In this document: positions 44,330 to 54,058 of the stretch, one piece after another | Layout of the letters: every line of letters begins with the position of its first letter | Position numbering within the stretch: position 1 is the stretch's first letter | Source: Apoderus coryli | Lineage: Eukaryota; Arthropoda; Insecta; Coleoptera; Attelabidae | Assembly: GCA_911728435.2 (NCBI GenBank) | Contig: OU452205.1 | Span: forward strand, 19,400,080-19,464,079 | Reading direction: 5' to 3' | Length of the DNA stretch: 64,000 nt | Notes under the pieces: model-generated | The model's database searches: none | The model's input: the letters and a program-made list of their open reading frames with translations, nothing else | What the model was told of the DNA's origin: nothing | Position numbers and translations under genes: made by a program

Positions 44330-44735
44330 TAGTAAAATATTTTAAGCCTAATTGGTAGAATATCCTCATCAGGTATTAGGTATTTAATAATTTGACCTTA
44401 TACGGAAAAATTGTTGGGACTTTTATGCTGTGGAATTAGGCAAAAGGATTATTGTAACAACCACCTTCTACCTTAATCTAGGTAGTATGGGTTTTATTAC
44501 TTTTAAGTTATTATTAAATCGTACCTACCTGATGTGTCCCTTAAATTGTATATAAGTATGCAGATATCCCAGCTATCTCTCAAACAGATCTGTGTAATAG
44601 ACCATTTCGTTTATAAACTCCGTAGACTGTAAAAATATTGTATTTTCAAGTGGTACTAATAGTAAGTTCAAACAAAATCTTTAATAGTTTCGTTTCTTTG
44701 GTGCCACCTATCTAATTTTTAAAACTACAAAAACA

Positions 44736-45359
44736 ATGACGACTCCAGAAGAAATTAAAGTAGAATATACGTCAAGCTTGGAAGACTTAACATACAACTA
44801 CAAGCCGTTAATCAACATGTTGACAAGTTTAGCGGAGGAATACTTACAACATGCTGAAGTGATTGTTGAAGCAATTGAAAGGCAAATTAGCACAGTCAAG
44901 CCTAATGTAAAATTAATACTTTTGTATTTAATGGATTGCATCGCAAAGAACATAGGACGTCGGTATATTAAGCTCTTTGCCGTCAATATTGTAAACGTAT
45001 TTTGCCATACATTTTTAGTGGCTGATACACAAATACGATTGGATTTGTTAAGGCTACGTTCTACGTGGAATGATGTATTTCCTACATCAAAACTTGACGG
45101 GATAGATGAACTGATATGTAGGATATATCCAACTGCTGCTTCAGAATTCCGACAAGTGTGTGTGGGTGACCAAAATAATGAACAATGTGTTAGTGATGAT
45201 GACGATGTCATCTTAATTGAAGTGCCGCCGGTTAAAATTGTGATTGTGGACGATGATGATGATTTTCCGAGTGGACATACAGGGAAACGACGTTTTAAAC
45301 GTCATTGGTATGTAGAGGAACATACAGATGTTAGTTTTAAGAAATTTAAAACTGGGTAA
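44736..45359 (+). CDS. Pcf11-type CID protein, right palindrome copy
   Basis: Same length and layout as the left copy, on the opposite strand and pointing outwards. I count eight amino-acid differences: S50R, K53T, I62L, F63L, D134A, T148N, R153S, N181H. Only about two synonymous changes separate the copies, so the pair gives no sign of purifying selection since duplication. The residues in the CID core and both SIM-like stretches are unchanged, except R153S just before the first one. Whether either copy is transcribed cannot be seen from the sequence. Confidence 0.85.
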   Translation: MTTPEEIKVEYTSSLEDLTYNYKPLINMLTSLAEEYLQHAEVIVEAIERQISTVKPNVKLILLYLMDCIAKNIGRRYIKLFAVNIVNVFCHTFLVADTQIRLDLLRLRSTWNDVFPTSKLDGIDELICRIYPTAASEFRQVCVGDQNNEQCVSDDDDVILIEVPPVKIVIVDDDDDFPSGHTGKRRFKRHWYVEEHTDVSFKKFKTG

Positions 45360-48300
45360 GATTGTCACGTGTTTTTTTATTTGTTTATGTATATTTAAAT
45401 TTTATTTGTTTGTTAATTTTTATTTAAATGTAAGATTAATATTTTGACTGTTGTAGTATATTCGAGAGTTTACTTTTATTTCTTTAGGATGGTTTTATTT
45501 TTTTTATTATTAAAATCTAAATTTCCTTGCCTGTGTAATATATTGTCATGTTGTCTATTTGTTTGTAAATATGTATATTAATTTTTATTTTGTAGTTAAA
45601 TTTGACTTAAATGTACCTATGTACCTATATTAAGTAATATAATTCATATTTCCCTATTTATATATGTGTTTTTTTTTGTTTGAGTGTTTTTGGTCTAATT
45701 AGAATTTATAACTAAAAATGTTGCACACGAGGCACGAATAGCTCTCCATATTTAAGTGTAAAAGTAATAATTTTATGACCTTTTTGTCATTTATCTAAAT
45801 TTAATAAATTTTTGTTTTGTTTTAGACATCAGCTATTTTTTTTTCAGTATCGGGTTTTGTGCCTTTTTCTTCTCTTTGGAGGCACTATTTATACGCAGAT
45901 ATTTTATATTTCAGATCTAGGCCAAGTTCTTGAACGCAAATTAATTGATTTTTTTTAGTTTTATTATAAAATTTATTTTGCCCCCTTTTCTACTATTTAC
46001 GAACGCCTATGTAAACAAAATTGTTATGCTGCATGTTGTAGGTTATCTGTTAAGTGGTTTTTGAGTTATCACGGATACAAATTTTTTCTGACCCTTTTAT
46101 AGAATTTTCACGGACGCCTATGGAACATTAATTTTTGTCGTGTATTTTTAACACCAATTCAACTAGTTAAATATAAAATTTTTTACATTTTAATTTTTTT
46201 TATTTTACCCCTTTTTTACTATTTACGAACGCCTATGTAAATAAAAATTTTATGCTGCATTTTTTAGGTTATCTTATATGAAAGCTATATATAATTAGCC
46301 AATTTTTCTGGTATATTTGGGAAACATTTTTTTTTCGTTTTTGACCCTTTTTAAGACTATTTTCGAAAGCCTGTGTGAACTAATTCTTTTATGTAACATT
46401 TTTTAGGTTATATTCTATCACAACTATAAAAAATTATTCAATATTTCGGATAAGTTTAGGAACTATGATTTTTTAAATTTTTGAGCCCTCTCTTAAACCT
46501 CTTGCCTACGCTCAATGTTCATCACCACCTATAAATATCCTGTAGTATTTTCGTACCAAATGTGGTTAAAATCCGTTAAGTGGTTTTTGAGTTATCACGG
46601 ATACAAATTCTGACCTTTTTATAGAATTTTCACGGACACCTATGGAACATTAATTTTTGTCGTGTATTTTTAATACCAATTCAACTAGTTAAATATAAAA
46701 TTTTTTACATTTACATTTTAATTTTTTTTTTTTTACCCCCTTTTTTTTACTATTTTCGAACGCCTATGTAACTAAAAATTTTATGCTGCATTTTTTAGGT
46801 TATCTTCTATCAAAGCTATATATAATTAACCAATTTTTCTGGTGTATTTGGAAAACATTTTTTTTCAGTTTTTGACCCTTTTTTAAGACTATTTTCGAAC
46901 GCCTGTGTGAACTAATTCTTTTATGTAACATTTTTTAGGTTATATTCTATCACAACTATAAAAAATTATTCAATATTTCGGATAAGTTTAAGAACTATGA
47001 TTTTTTAAATTTTTGAACCCTCTTTTAAACCCCTTGCCTACGCTCAATGGTAATCACCACCTGTAGTATTTTCGTACCAAATGTGGTTAAAATCCGTTAA
47101 GTGGTTTTTGAGTTATCACGGATACAAATTCTGACCCTTTTATAGAATTTTCACCGACGCCTATGGAACATTAATTTTTGTCGTGTATTTTTAACACCAA
47201 TTCAACTAGTTAAATATAAAATTTTTTACATTTTAATTTTTTTTTATTTTACCCCTTTTTTTACAATTTACGAACGCCTATGTAACTAAAAATTTTATGC
47301 TGCATATTTTAGATTATCTTCTATCAAAGCTGTATATAATTAGCCAATTTTTCTGGTGTATTTGAAAAACAATTTTTTTTCGTTTTTGACCCTTTTATAA
47401 GACTATTTTCGAACGCCTGTGTGAACTAATTCTTTTATGTAACATTTTTTAGGTTATATTCTATCACAACTATAAAAAATTATTCAATATTTCGGATAAG
47501 TTTAGGAACTACGATTTTTTAAATTTTTGAACCCTCTTTTAAACCTCTTGCCTACGCTCAATGTTCATCACCACCTATAAATATCCTGTAGTATTTTCGT
47601 ACCAAATGTGGTTAAAATCCGTTAAGTGGTTTTTGAGTTATCACGGATACAAATTCTGACCCTTTTATAGAATTTTCACGGACGCCTATGGAACATTAAT
47701 TTTTGTCGTGTATTTTTAACACCAAATCAACTAGTTAAATATAAATTTTTTTACATTTTAATTTTTTTTTATTTTACCCCTTTTTTTACTATTTACGAAC
47801 GCCTATGTAACTAAAAATTTTATGCTGCATATTTTAGGTTATCTTCTATCAAAGCTATATATAATTAGCCAATTTTTCTGGTGTATTTGAAAAACATTTT
47901 TTTTTTCGTTTTTGACCCTTTTTTAAGACTATTTTCGAACGCCTGTGTGAACTAATTCTTTTATGTAACATTTTTTAGGTTATATTCTATCACAACTATA
48001 AAAAATTATTCCATATTTCGAATAAGTTTAGGAAATATGTATTTTTTATATTTTGACCCCTTTACGAACGCCTATGAAAGTAAGTTATTTATGACACATT
48101 TCATAGGTTATATTCTATTAAACCTATAAATAATTAGTTAATATTTCTGCTATGTTTAAGAAGTACGTTTTTTTTAAATATTTTTACCCCATTTTACACT
48201 ATTTTCGAACGCCAATGTGGTCTAATATTTTATGTTCAATATATTAGGTTATATTCAATTAAATGCGTAAAAAAATATGCAGTATTTCGGATAAGTTTAA

Positions 48301-48600
48301 GAACTATGATTTTTTTTAATTTTTGAACCCTATTTTAAACCCCTTGCCTACGCTCAATGTTTCCCAAAATCTAATCAGCTCCTTGCCATGTCCAATAGTA
48401 TTTTTGTACCAAATTTGGTTAAAATCTGTTAAGCGGTTTTTGCGTTTTCGTGCATACAGACAGACAGACAGACAGACTGACAGACAGACAGACATTTTTT
48501 TAAAACTACTTATTTATGTATAAAATGACCAAAAACAAGTATTTCCGGTGAAATTAAAAAAATTTTTTTTTTCATGAAACTAATAGTCTCCATATATACA

Positions 48601-49103
48601 TGTTATATTAGATCAATAAGTACTATTACGTCTTATTTTTGAATTATCATATTATATTCCTAATTTTAATACGCAATTTCCCAGTAATTCAAACCCTTTG
48701 TTTTTCATTTTCAAAGACAATTCAAAGCCAATAATATTTACAAATTAAGCACGAATTATTGTTTATAAGTAATTTGATAATTATGTGAAAATCTACGATT
48801 TTCATAAATAATACAAATTCTAGATGCTATCTGATTCAGCACTTTAAAATAGTATAAATAGTATAAGAAAAATCAAATCAGGGAGATTCTAATAATAATA
48901 ATTCCGGCAGTCTAGAGATTCTTTTATTATAGTTCTCCGGCGGTCTTGATAATCTTAAGGATAATAATAATTATTATTATTCACTTGAACATTGTCGATC
49001 GTAGAAGTTCATTCTGTAATTTCAAAATTGAAAAATAAAGTTATGTGTTAATTGAATAAAGACCTTTTTTTAAAAAAGTAAACTTCAACATAAGTTTATA
49101 ACA
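48601..49103 (+). repeat. 5' LTR of errantivirus-like element (503 bp)
   Basis: TGTTATATTAG to TTTATAACA. Differs from the 3' LTR at about two positions (AATAATATTT/AACAATATTT; AGATGCTATC/AGAAGCTATC). AATAAAG occurs twice near its end (about 49035 and 49055). Confidence 0.95.
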
Positions 49104-49106
49104 AAT

Positions 49107-49124
49107 TGGCGCAGTCGGTAGGAT
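49107..49124 (+). other. Primer-binding site (tRNA-Ser type)
   Basis: TGGCGCAGTCGGTAGGAT starts three bases after the LTR. This is the site I know from the 17.6/297 group, which uses a serine tRNA. Confidence 0.8.
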
Positions 49125-49352
49125 CTCTAAAAAGGAGATCGCGAATAAAATAATAAAAATAAAAATAATTAAAAACAAGTGAGTGAAACTCCATTGGTCT
49201 TGTCAGATCAGGACTTGTGCTTGTGCCCCGCTCAGATCAGGACCCTGCATTCGTCGCCGCCGTACAAGATCGTATAGTCGCCCCGCTCAGATCAGGACAC
49301 TATATCGGTGGAACTAGCCACTTGTCAGCTCCAAGAAGCTCGAGCTAAGGCT

Positions 49353-49465
49353 CATTCCTAATTCAAAGCTCGTTGAAGCTCATAATTCAAAGCTCGTTGA
49401 AGCTCATAATTCAAAGCTCGTTGAAGCTCATAATTCAAAGCTCGTTGAAGCTCCAATTCAAAGCT
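49353..49465 (+). repeat. 24-bp leader repeats
   Basis: AAAGCTCGTTGAAGCTCATAATTC and variants repeat four to five times in the untranslated leader between primer-binding site and gag; the last units lose the AT-rich part. They create a short low-complexity open frame (49373-49702) that is not a gene. Confidence 0.9.
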
Positions 49466-49713
49466 CGTGGTAGCTCAAAATCCGAAGTTCATTGGAAAAT
49501 CCAAAGAAGATTTCCAAAATCAATCACAATCAAGATTTCCAGACCGCCAAACAAAGAAAAAAACGTGTTTTCAAGAAACGAAGACAAACGATCCAAGACA
49601 AAGTCAACATCAAATGTTTGTGACACTCTATATGTGAGTAATTTTAAAAATATTTTTGTAATAATTAAGATTGTTATTTCATTTATTATTGAGAAAATAT
49701 AAATTAATTTACA

Positions 49714-49860
49714 ATGGCTCAAAATACAAATCCAAATGAAGGTGAAATTGAAGCATTTAGGCTTTCAGAAATATTTTCATTAATTCTTGAATATGATGGA
49801 GACCAGATCGCTCTTAATACGTTCATCAATTCTTGTAGTTGTGCAATTGAATTGAATTGA
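49714..49860 (+). pseudogene. Errantivirus gag N-terminus, truncated
   Basis: ATG 49714 opens MAQNTNPNEGEIEAF and runs 48 codons to TGA at 49858, followed within a few codons by integrase sequence in another frame. The break marks the left edge of the large internal deletion, near a (GAATT)n slip at 49847-49864. Confidence 0.75.
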
Positions 49861-49881
49861 ATTGAAAGACTTTTTGTCACT

Positions 49882-51075
49882 TTGTATAAATGTGCTAATG
49901 ATATAAATGAATCAAAAACATATTATGTTGAAAATAATATTGAACTCCCGATATTGGAAATGTTTTCTTTTATTTTTGCAGAAAAAGATTTAAAATTAGT
50001 AATTTGTCAAAATATTATTATAACTCCTGATAATGATGAAATTCAAGTAATAATAGATAATTATCATTCAGGAAAAGCAAATCTACATAGAGGAATCAAT
50101 GAAACAATTCGTAGAATTAAAGAAAAATATGACTGGAATGGATTAACTAAAGATGTCGAAATGTTTATTAAAAAATGTGAAATTTGTCATAAAACTAAAA
50201 TTTATAGGCAAAATTTAAAAAATCGTTTGGTAATTACTGAAACTCCGAAAACTCCTTTTGAAAGAATCAATATTGATATTTTAGAAGTTCCAACCAAAAA
50301 CTATGTTTTAACAATTAGAGACGAACTAACAAAATTTACACAAGCTTATGCTTTACAAAATAAATCAGCTATTTCAGTTGCTAGTACTATACTCATATTT
50401 TTCCAACATTACGGTACACCCTTAAGAATACATTGCGATGGAGGAAAAGAATTTAATAATAAAATATTTAATGATTTATGTTTATTATATGATATTAAAT
50501 TAACATTTTCTAGCGTTGCTCATCCACAATCAAATGGATCTCTTGAAAGGTTTCACGCAACATTATTAGAAATGATTAGAATAAACAAAGTAGAAAATCC
50601 GAATGATCACCCATTAACTATTTTACCTTTCGCTTGTATATGTTATAATAATTCTGTAAATCAAACACATGGATTCACTCCATATGAGATAATATTTGGT
50701 CATACTTCAGGACGACCACCCGAAACTCTTTATAATGAAAAAGAATTAATTTCTAAGTATATTTTAGATTTAAATAATAAGATTAAGCATTTTTATAATA
50801 TGGCAAGGCAAAGAACTAATCTTAAGAAACAAAAAGCCAAGGAATACTTTGATAAAAATATAAATAAATCTAATGATAATTTTAAGGTAGGAGACAAAGT
50901 ATATGTCAAAGAATCTCAAATAAAAAATAAACTAGCAAATAAATTTAATGGTCCTTTTGATATTTTAAAAATATTTGATAACAATTCAGCATTAATTTAC
51001 AATCCTATTTCTGATAATACTTCACGAATAAATTTTGATCGTTTAAAACTATTTGAAGAAAGAGAAGTGAAATAA
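49882..51075 (+). CDS. Errantivirus integrase (partial pol)
   Basis: 397 codons. Zinc finger H62, H69, C99, C102; catalytic D132 ('NIDIL'), D186 ('HCDGGKEF') and E222 ('GSLERFH'), a D-35-E core without breaks; the C-terminal domain has 'FKVGDKVYVKE' and 'NKFNGPFDI'. It would insert cDNA into host chromosomes. RT and RNase H, normally in the same polyprotein upstream, are deleted, so there is no natural start; the first ~30 residues are the end of the RNase H linker. Env follows after a short gap. Confidence 0.9.
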   Translation: MYKCANDINESKTYYVENNIELPILEMFSFIFAEKDLKLVICQNIIITPDNDEIQVIIDNYHSGKANLHRGINETIRRIKEKYDWNGLTKDVEMFIKKCEICHKTKIYRQNLKNRLVITETPKTPFERINIDILEVPTKNYVLTIRDELTKFTQAYALQNKSAISVASTILIFFQHYGTPLRIHCDGGKEFNNKIFNDLCLLYDIKLTFSSVAHPQSNGSLERFHATLLEMIRINKVENPNDHPLTILPFACICYNNSVNQTHGFTPYEIIFGHTSGRPPETLYNEKELISKYILDLNNKIKHFYNMARQRTNLKKQKAKEYFDKNINKSNDNFKVGDKVYVKESQIKNKLANKFNGPFDILKIFDNNSALIYNPISDNTSRINFDRLKLFEEREVK

Positions 51076-51091
51076 TTTGATTTTCTGATAA

Positions 51092-52414
51092 AATATAATT
51101 GAATATATCGTAAATATAGAACAATCAATTTATGATATTTCAGATAATTTAAAATGGTTTAATTCAAAATTAGAAGTTATTGAAATTACACAGAAGTTAA
51201 CAGAATCATATTCATATATTGAAAATATTTTAAATGATATGTTAAATTCAATAACATTTGCAAGATTAAATATCATTCATACATCAATTATAACACCAAA
51301 AGACTTAATTGAAAATTTAAAATCAATATCTCAATCCTTACAAAAAAATAATTTACCTTTACCTATTTCAACAAATTCAATTGCTTCTTATCTTAATATA
51401 ATCGAATTAAAAGCTTTTCAAACAGATTCAAAAATAATATTTATTCTAGAAATACCATTAGTAGAAACGGAACTATATACAATATTTCGATTATTCCCAA
51501 TTCCTATTTATGATAATCGAACTGGTCTACATCACATTCTATCAACAAATCAAAAATATATAGCTAAAAGTGAAGAAAATGATGTTTTTATTCCTATAAA
51601 TGATTTAAGTAAATGTAAAGAATTATATTTTAAAACTATGCTTTGTAGAAATATTTATCATTACCCTATTGATAATAATGCTATATGTGAAGTTCAATTA
51701 TTGAGAGGTTTAGTTAAACTTCCAGAAACTTGTCAAATATCTTTTGTTTTTGCTAAAGAATATAAAATTCATTTATTAGAAACAAATAAATGGTTAATTG
51801 CAGTAAGTGAACAACTTCCAGTTAATATTAAATGTGTTACAAAAGAAGCTTATTCTGAAATTATTAAAACTAATTCAATTTTAACTCTACAACCAGATTG
51901 TTATGCTTTTGTAGGCACAACAAAAATTCAAGCAAGTAAAACTAAAAATTCTGATTTTCTTTATAAACCTCATTCAGTAATTATTCCATACGAGTGTTGT
52001 AAAAATATTCCAGATAAAATTAAATTACCTAAACTAAAACCTTTAAAATTAAATAATATTAATTTTGATGAATTAGATATAGCTAAACATAATTTAGATC
52101 AATATTCCAAAGACATTGATGATATTATTCATGAACCATTTATTAAAAAATACACACCTTGGTTTACCTATATAAGTATTACATTAATTATTATTGTTAT
52201 TATTGTTTACACATTTTGCAAATGTCGAAAGAAAAGAAAAATTCGTATTGGAATCACAACTTCATCAGATAATCCTCCTCAACCTCCAAATACAAGACTT
52301 TTTCAAATTAAAGAAAATTTTACAAAAATTTTACCTAACAGACGACCTTCAATCAGAATTAATGAACCGATTGAAGAAGGTTTTGAAATGAACGAAAATA
52401 AATCATTTGCATAA
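51092..52414 (+). CDS. Env-like glycoprotein, C-terminal part
   Basis: Open from 51092 (first Met at 51239) to TAA at 52412. Coiled-coil-prone N-terminal part, an ectodomain with paired cysteines, a single transmembrane helix near residues 312-328 of the Met-initiated frame ('ITLIIIVIIVYTFC'), then a basic cytoplasmic tail. This layout matches the membrane-anchored subunit of insect errantivirus Env, related to baculovirus F proteins. No signal peptide, furin-type site or fusion peptide is visible, so the N-terminal subunit has been lost with the deletion or lies in sequence no longer present. In intact relatives Env is made from a spliced RNA. Confidence 0.78.
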   Translation, partial: NIIEYIVNIEQSIYDISDNLKWFNSKLEVIEITQKLTESYSYIENILNDMLNSITFARLNIIHTSIITPKDLIENLKSISQSLQKNNLPLPISTNSIASYLNIIELKAFQTDSKIIFILEIPLVETELYTIFRLFPIPIYDNRTGLHHILSTNQKYIAKSEENDVFIPINDLSKCKELYFKTMLCRNIYHYPIDNNAICEVQLLRGLVKLPETCQISFVFAKEYKIHLLETNKWLIAVSEQLPVNIKCVTKEAYSEIIKTNSILTLQPDCYAFVGTTKIQASKTKNSDFLYKPHSVIIPYECCKNIPDKIKLPKLKPLKLNNINFDELDIAKHNLDQYSKDIDDIIHEPFIKKYTPWFTYISITLIIIVIIVYTFCKCRKKRKIRIGITTSSDNPPQPPNTRLFQIKENFTKILPNRRPSIRINEPIEEGFEMNENKSFA

Positions 52415-52539
52415 TGTTTTAGAAATAAGTTTGTTTTATATTTTATATTTTATCTAAGATTTTGTTCACAATTTCCTTTATTAAAGAAAGTAGAAATTTC
52501 AAGTAAAAGTCAAAGCATTGTGTAGCTTTAACTTTTTTT

Positions 52540-52552
52540 AATAAGAGGGAGT
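52540..52552 (+). other. Polypurine tract
   Basis: AATAAGAGGGAGT immediately precedes the 3' LTR, the usual plus-strand primer position. Confidence 0.75.
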
Positions 52553-53055
52553 TGTTATATTAGATCAATAAGTACTATTACGTCTTATTTTTGAATTATC
52601 ATATTATATTCCTAATTTTAATACGCAATTTCCCAGTAATTCAAACCCTTTGTTTTTCATTTTCAAAGACAATTCAAAGCCAACAATATTTACAAATTAA
52701 GCACGAATTATTGTTTATAAGTAATTTGATAATTATGTGAAAATCTACGATTTTCATAAATAATACAAATTCTAGAAGCTATCTGATTCAGCACTTTAAA
52801 ATAGTATAAATAGTATAAGAAAAATCAAATCAGGGAGATTCTAATAATAATAATTCCGGCAGTCTAGAGATTCTTTTATTATAGTTCTCCGGCGGTCTTG
52901 ATAATCTTAAGGATAATAATAATTATTATTATTCACTTGAACATTGTCGATCGTAGAAGTTCATTCTGTAATTTCAAAATTGAAAAATAAAGTTATGTGT
53001 TAATTGAATAAAGACCTTTTTTTAAAAAAGTAAACTTCAACATAAGTTTATAACA
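52553..53055 (+). repeat. 3' LTR of errantivirus-like element (503 bp)
   Basis: Same length and ends as the 5' LTR, with about two differences. Followed by the target duplicate TACA. Confidence 0.95.
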
Positions 53056-53087
53056 TACATATATTACATATATGATATGGAGAGCCA

Positions 53088-54058
53088 AAAACACAAACCA
53101 AAAATTTGCCAAAACATGCTATGTTGATAAACTATAAACGTGCGAGCGCATTACAAGTGGCATTGTCTGGTCATTACTAATCCTTCCACTGAATTAGTGA
53201 AAGTTCATAAATTTGCCTAAATGGCGTGACTACTATTTAAGCATACTGGCTTATAAACATTCCGACTTTTAACAAGTTTGTCAATTACTTTATTGGAGTA
53301 AAATAATAATTATCCATGTTTTGCAAAGCGTTCCGGCTTTCAACAAACTATCGTAAACAATTAATCGACGAACATTACATGTTTGAAAAGCGTTCCGGCT
53401 TTCATCAAACTTAATCGGAGATCCCGACATGTTTGCAAAGCGTTCCGGCTTTCAACAAACTATCTTAAACAGTTAATCGGAGAACATTATATGCTTGCAA
53501 AGCGTTCCGGCTTTCAACAAACTTAATCGGAAATCATGACATGTTTGCAAAGCGTTCCGGCTTTCAACAAACTATCGTAAACAATTAACCAAAGAACATT
53601 ACAAGTTTGCAAAGCGTTCCGGCTTTCAACAAACTATCGTAAAGAACTAATCGGAGATCATGACATGTTTGCAAAGCGTTCCGGCTTTCAACAAACTATC
53701 GTAAACTATTAATTGGAGAACATTACATGTTTGCAAAGCGTTCCGGCTTTCAACAAACTGTTCCTCAACATGTAAATCTAGGCAACATACCAACTATTAT
53801 AAACAAACTTGTTTGCAAAGCGTTCTGGCTTTCAACAAACTCAACATAAACTATTTTATCGGAGAACAGGACAATTGTTATGATAAAAGTTTACAAAGCG
53901 TTTCGCCTTTCAATAAAATTTTCGTATGCTATATAGTTAGCATCGGAGTAATGTCACAAACAGCTGTTAATTAACAAACATGACAATCGTAATCGTTCAC
54001 ACGTTAATACAAAAAACGTAAATAACTTTTTACCTGCTAACAAAAATTTAAAACTAGC
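53088..54058. other. Spacer between repeat copies E and F
   Basis: Unassigned DNA that contains the ~62-bp minisatellite listed separately. No gene. Confidence 0.5.
53316..53920 (+). repeat. ~62-bp minisatellite (about ten units)
   Basis: The core TTTGCAAAGCGTTCCGGCTT then TCAACAAACT recurs about ten times. Spacers alternate between a long form (CTATCGTAAACAATTAATCGG...) and a shorter one (TTAATCGGAGATC...). The core is nearly invariant while spacers vary; the last two units are degenerate. It could be mistaken for a CRISPR array but has neither constant spacer length nor unique spacers. Confidence 0.92.

Larger units (their letters stand above)
41168..45720. repeat. 4.55-kb palindrome carrying two CID ORFs
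   Basis: Outer arms 41168-42556 and 44330-45720 (about 1.39 kb each) are inverted copies; in the coding part I count about ten differences in 624 bases. The arms include the ~104-bp terminal repeats of a central element (42557-44329). Without that element the arms meet at TTTTAC-TA-GTAAAA, a perfect dyad. Each arm contains one divergently oriented 207-codon ORF. The left edge abuts a short unassigned stretch, the right edge abuts repeat R copy E. Confidence 0.95.
48601..53055 (+). mobile_element. Errantivirus-like LTR element with env, internally deleted
   Basis: Two 503-bp LTRs, a 4-bp target duplication TACA (48597-48600, 53056-53059), a primer-binding site and a polypurine tract frame the element. 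Inside: leader with repeats, gag start, integrase and an env-like gene. Most of gag and all of protease, RT and RNase H are deleted. The LTRs differ at only about two positions that I can see, so insertion is recent and movement must have used enzymes from another copy. Gypsy-type endogenous retroviruses of insects with env belong here. Confidence 0.93.
45720..53087 (+). repeat. Repeat family R, copy E, split by LTR element
   Basis: Begins GTTGCACACGAGGCACGAAT, contains the longest array of the window with GGACGCC-type landmarks at about 46111, 46632, 47152 and 47677 (period ~520-525 bp), then (CAGA)n at about 48466-48495. The terminal hairpin is split at 48600/53056 by the errantivirus-like element and resumes as TACATATATTACATATATG to GATATGGAGAGCC at 53087. 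Confidence 0.88.

Noticed and set aside
41168..45720. Palindrome dismissed as a pure assembly artefact
   Set aside because: The arms differ at several substitutions and indels, and the element at the dyad has its own TA duplication, so a simple folded-read artefact is unlikely, though long reads are needed to be sure.
48323..48523. ORF of 66 codons seen in several copies (also near 30988, 39239 and 55633)
   Set aside because: It recurs only because it crosses the conserved (CAGA)n end of family R; the QTDRQTD stretch is translated microsatellite.
53316..53920. Possible CRISPR array (conserved ~24-base repeats with spacers)
   Set aside because: Spacers are themselves repeated and of two lengths, no cas genes exist, and the DNA is animal nuclear sequence; it is a minisatellite.
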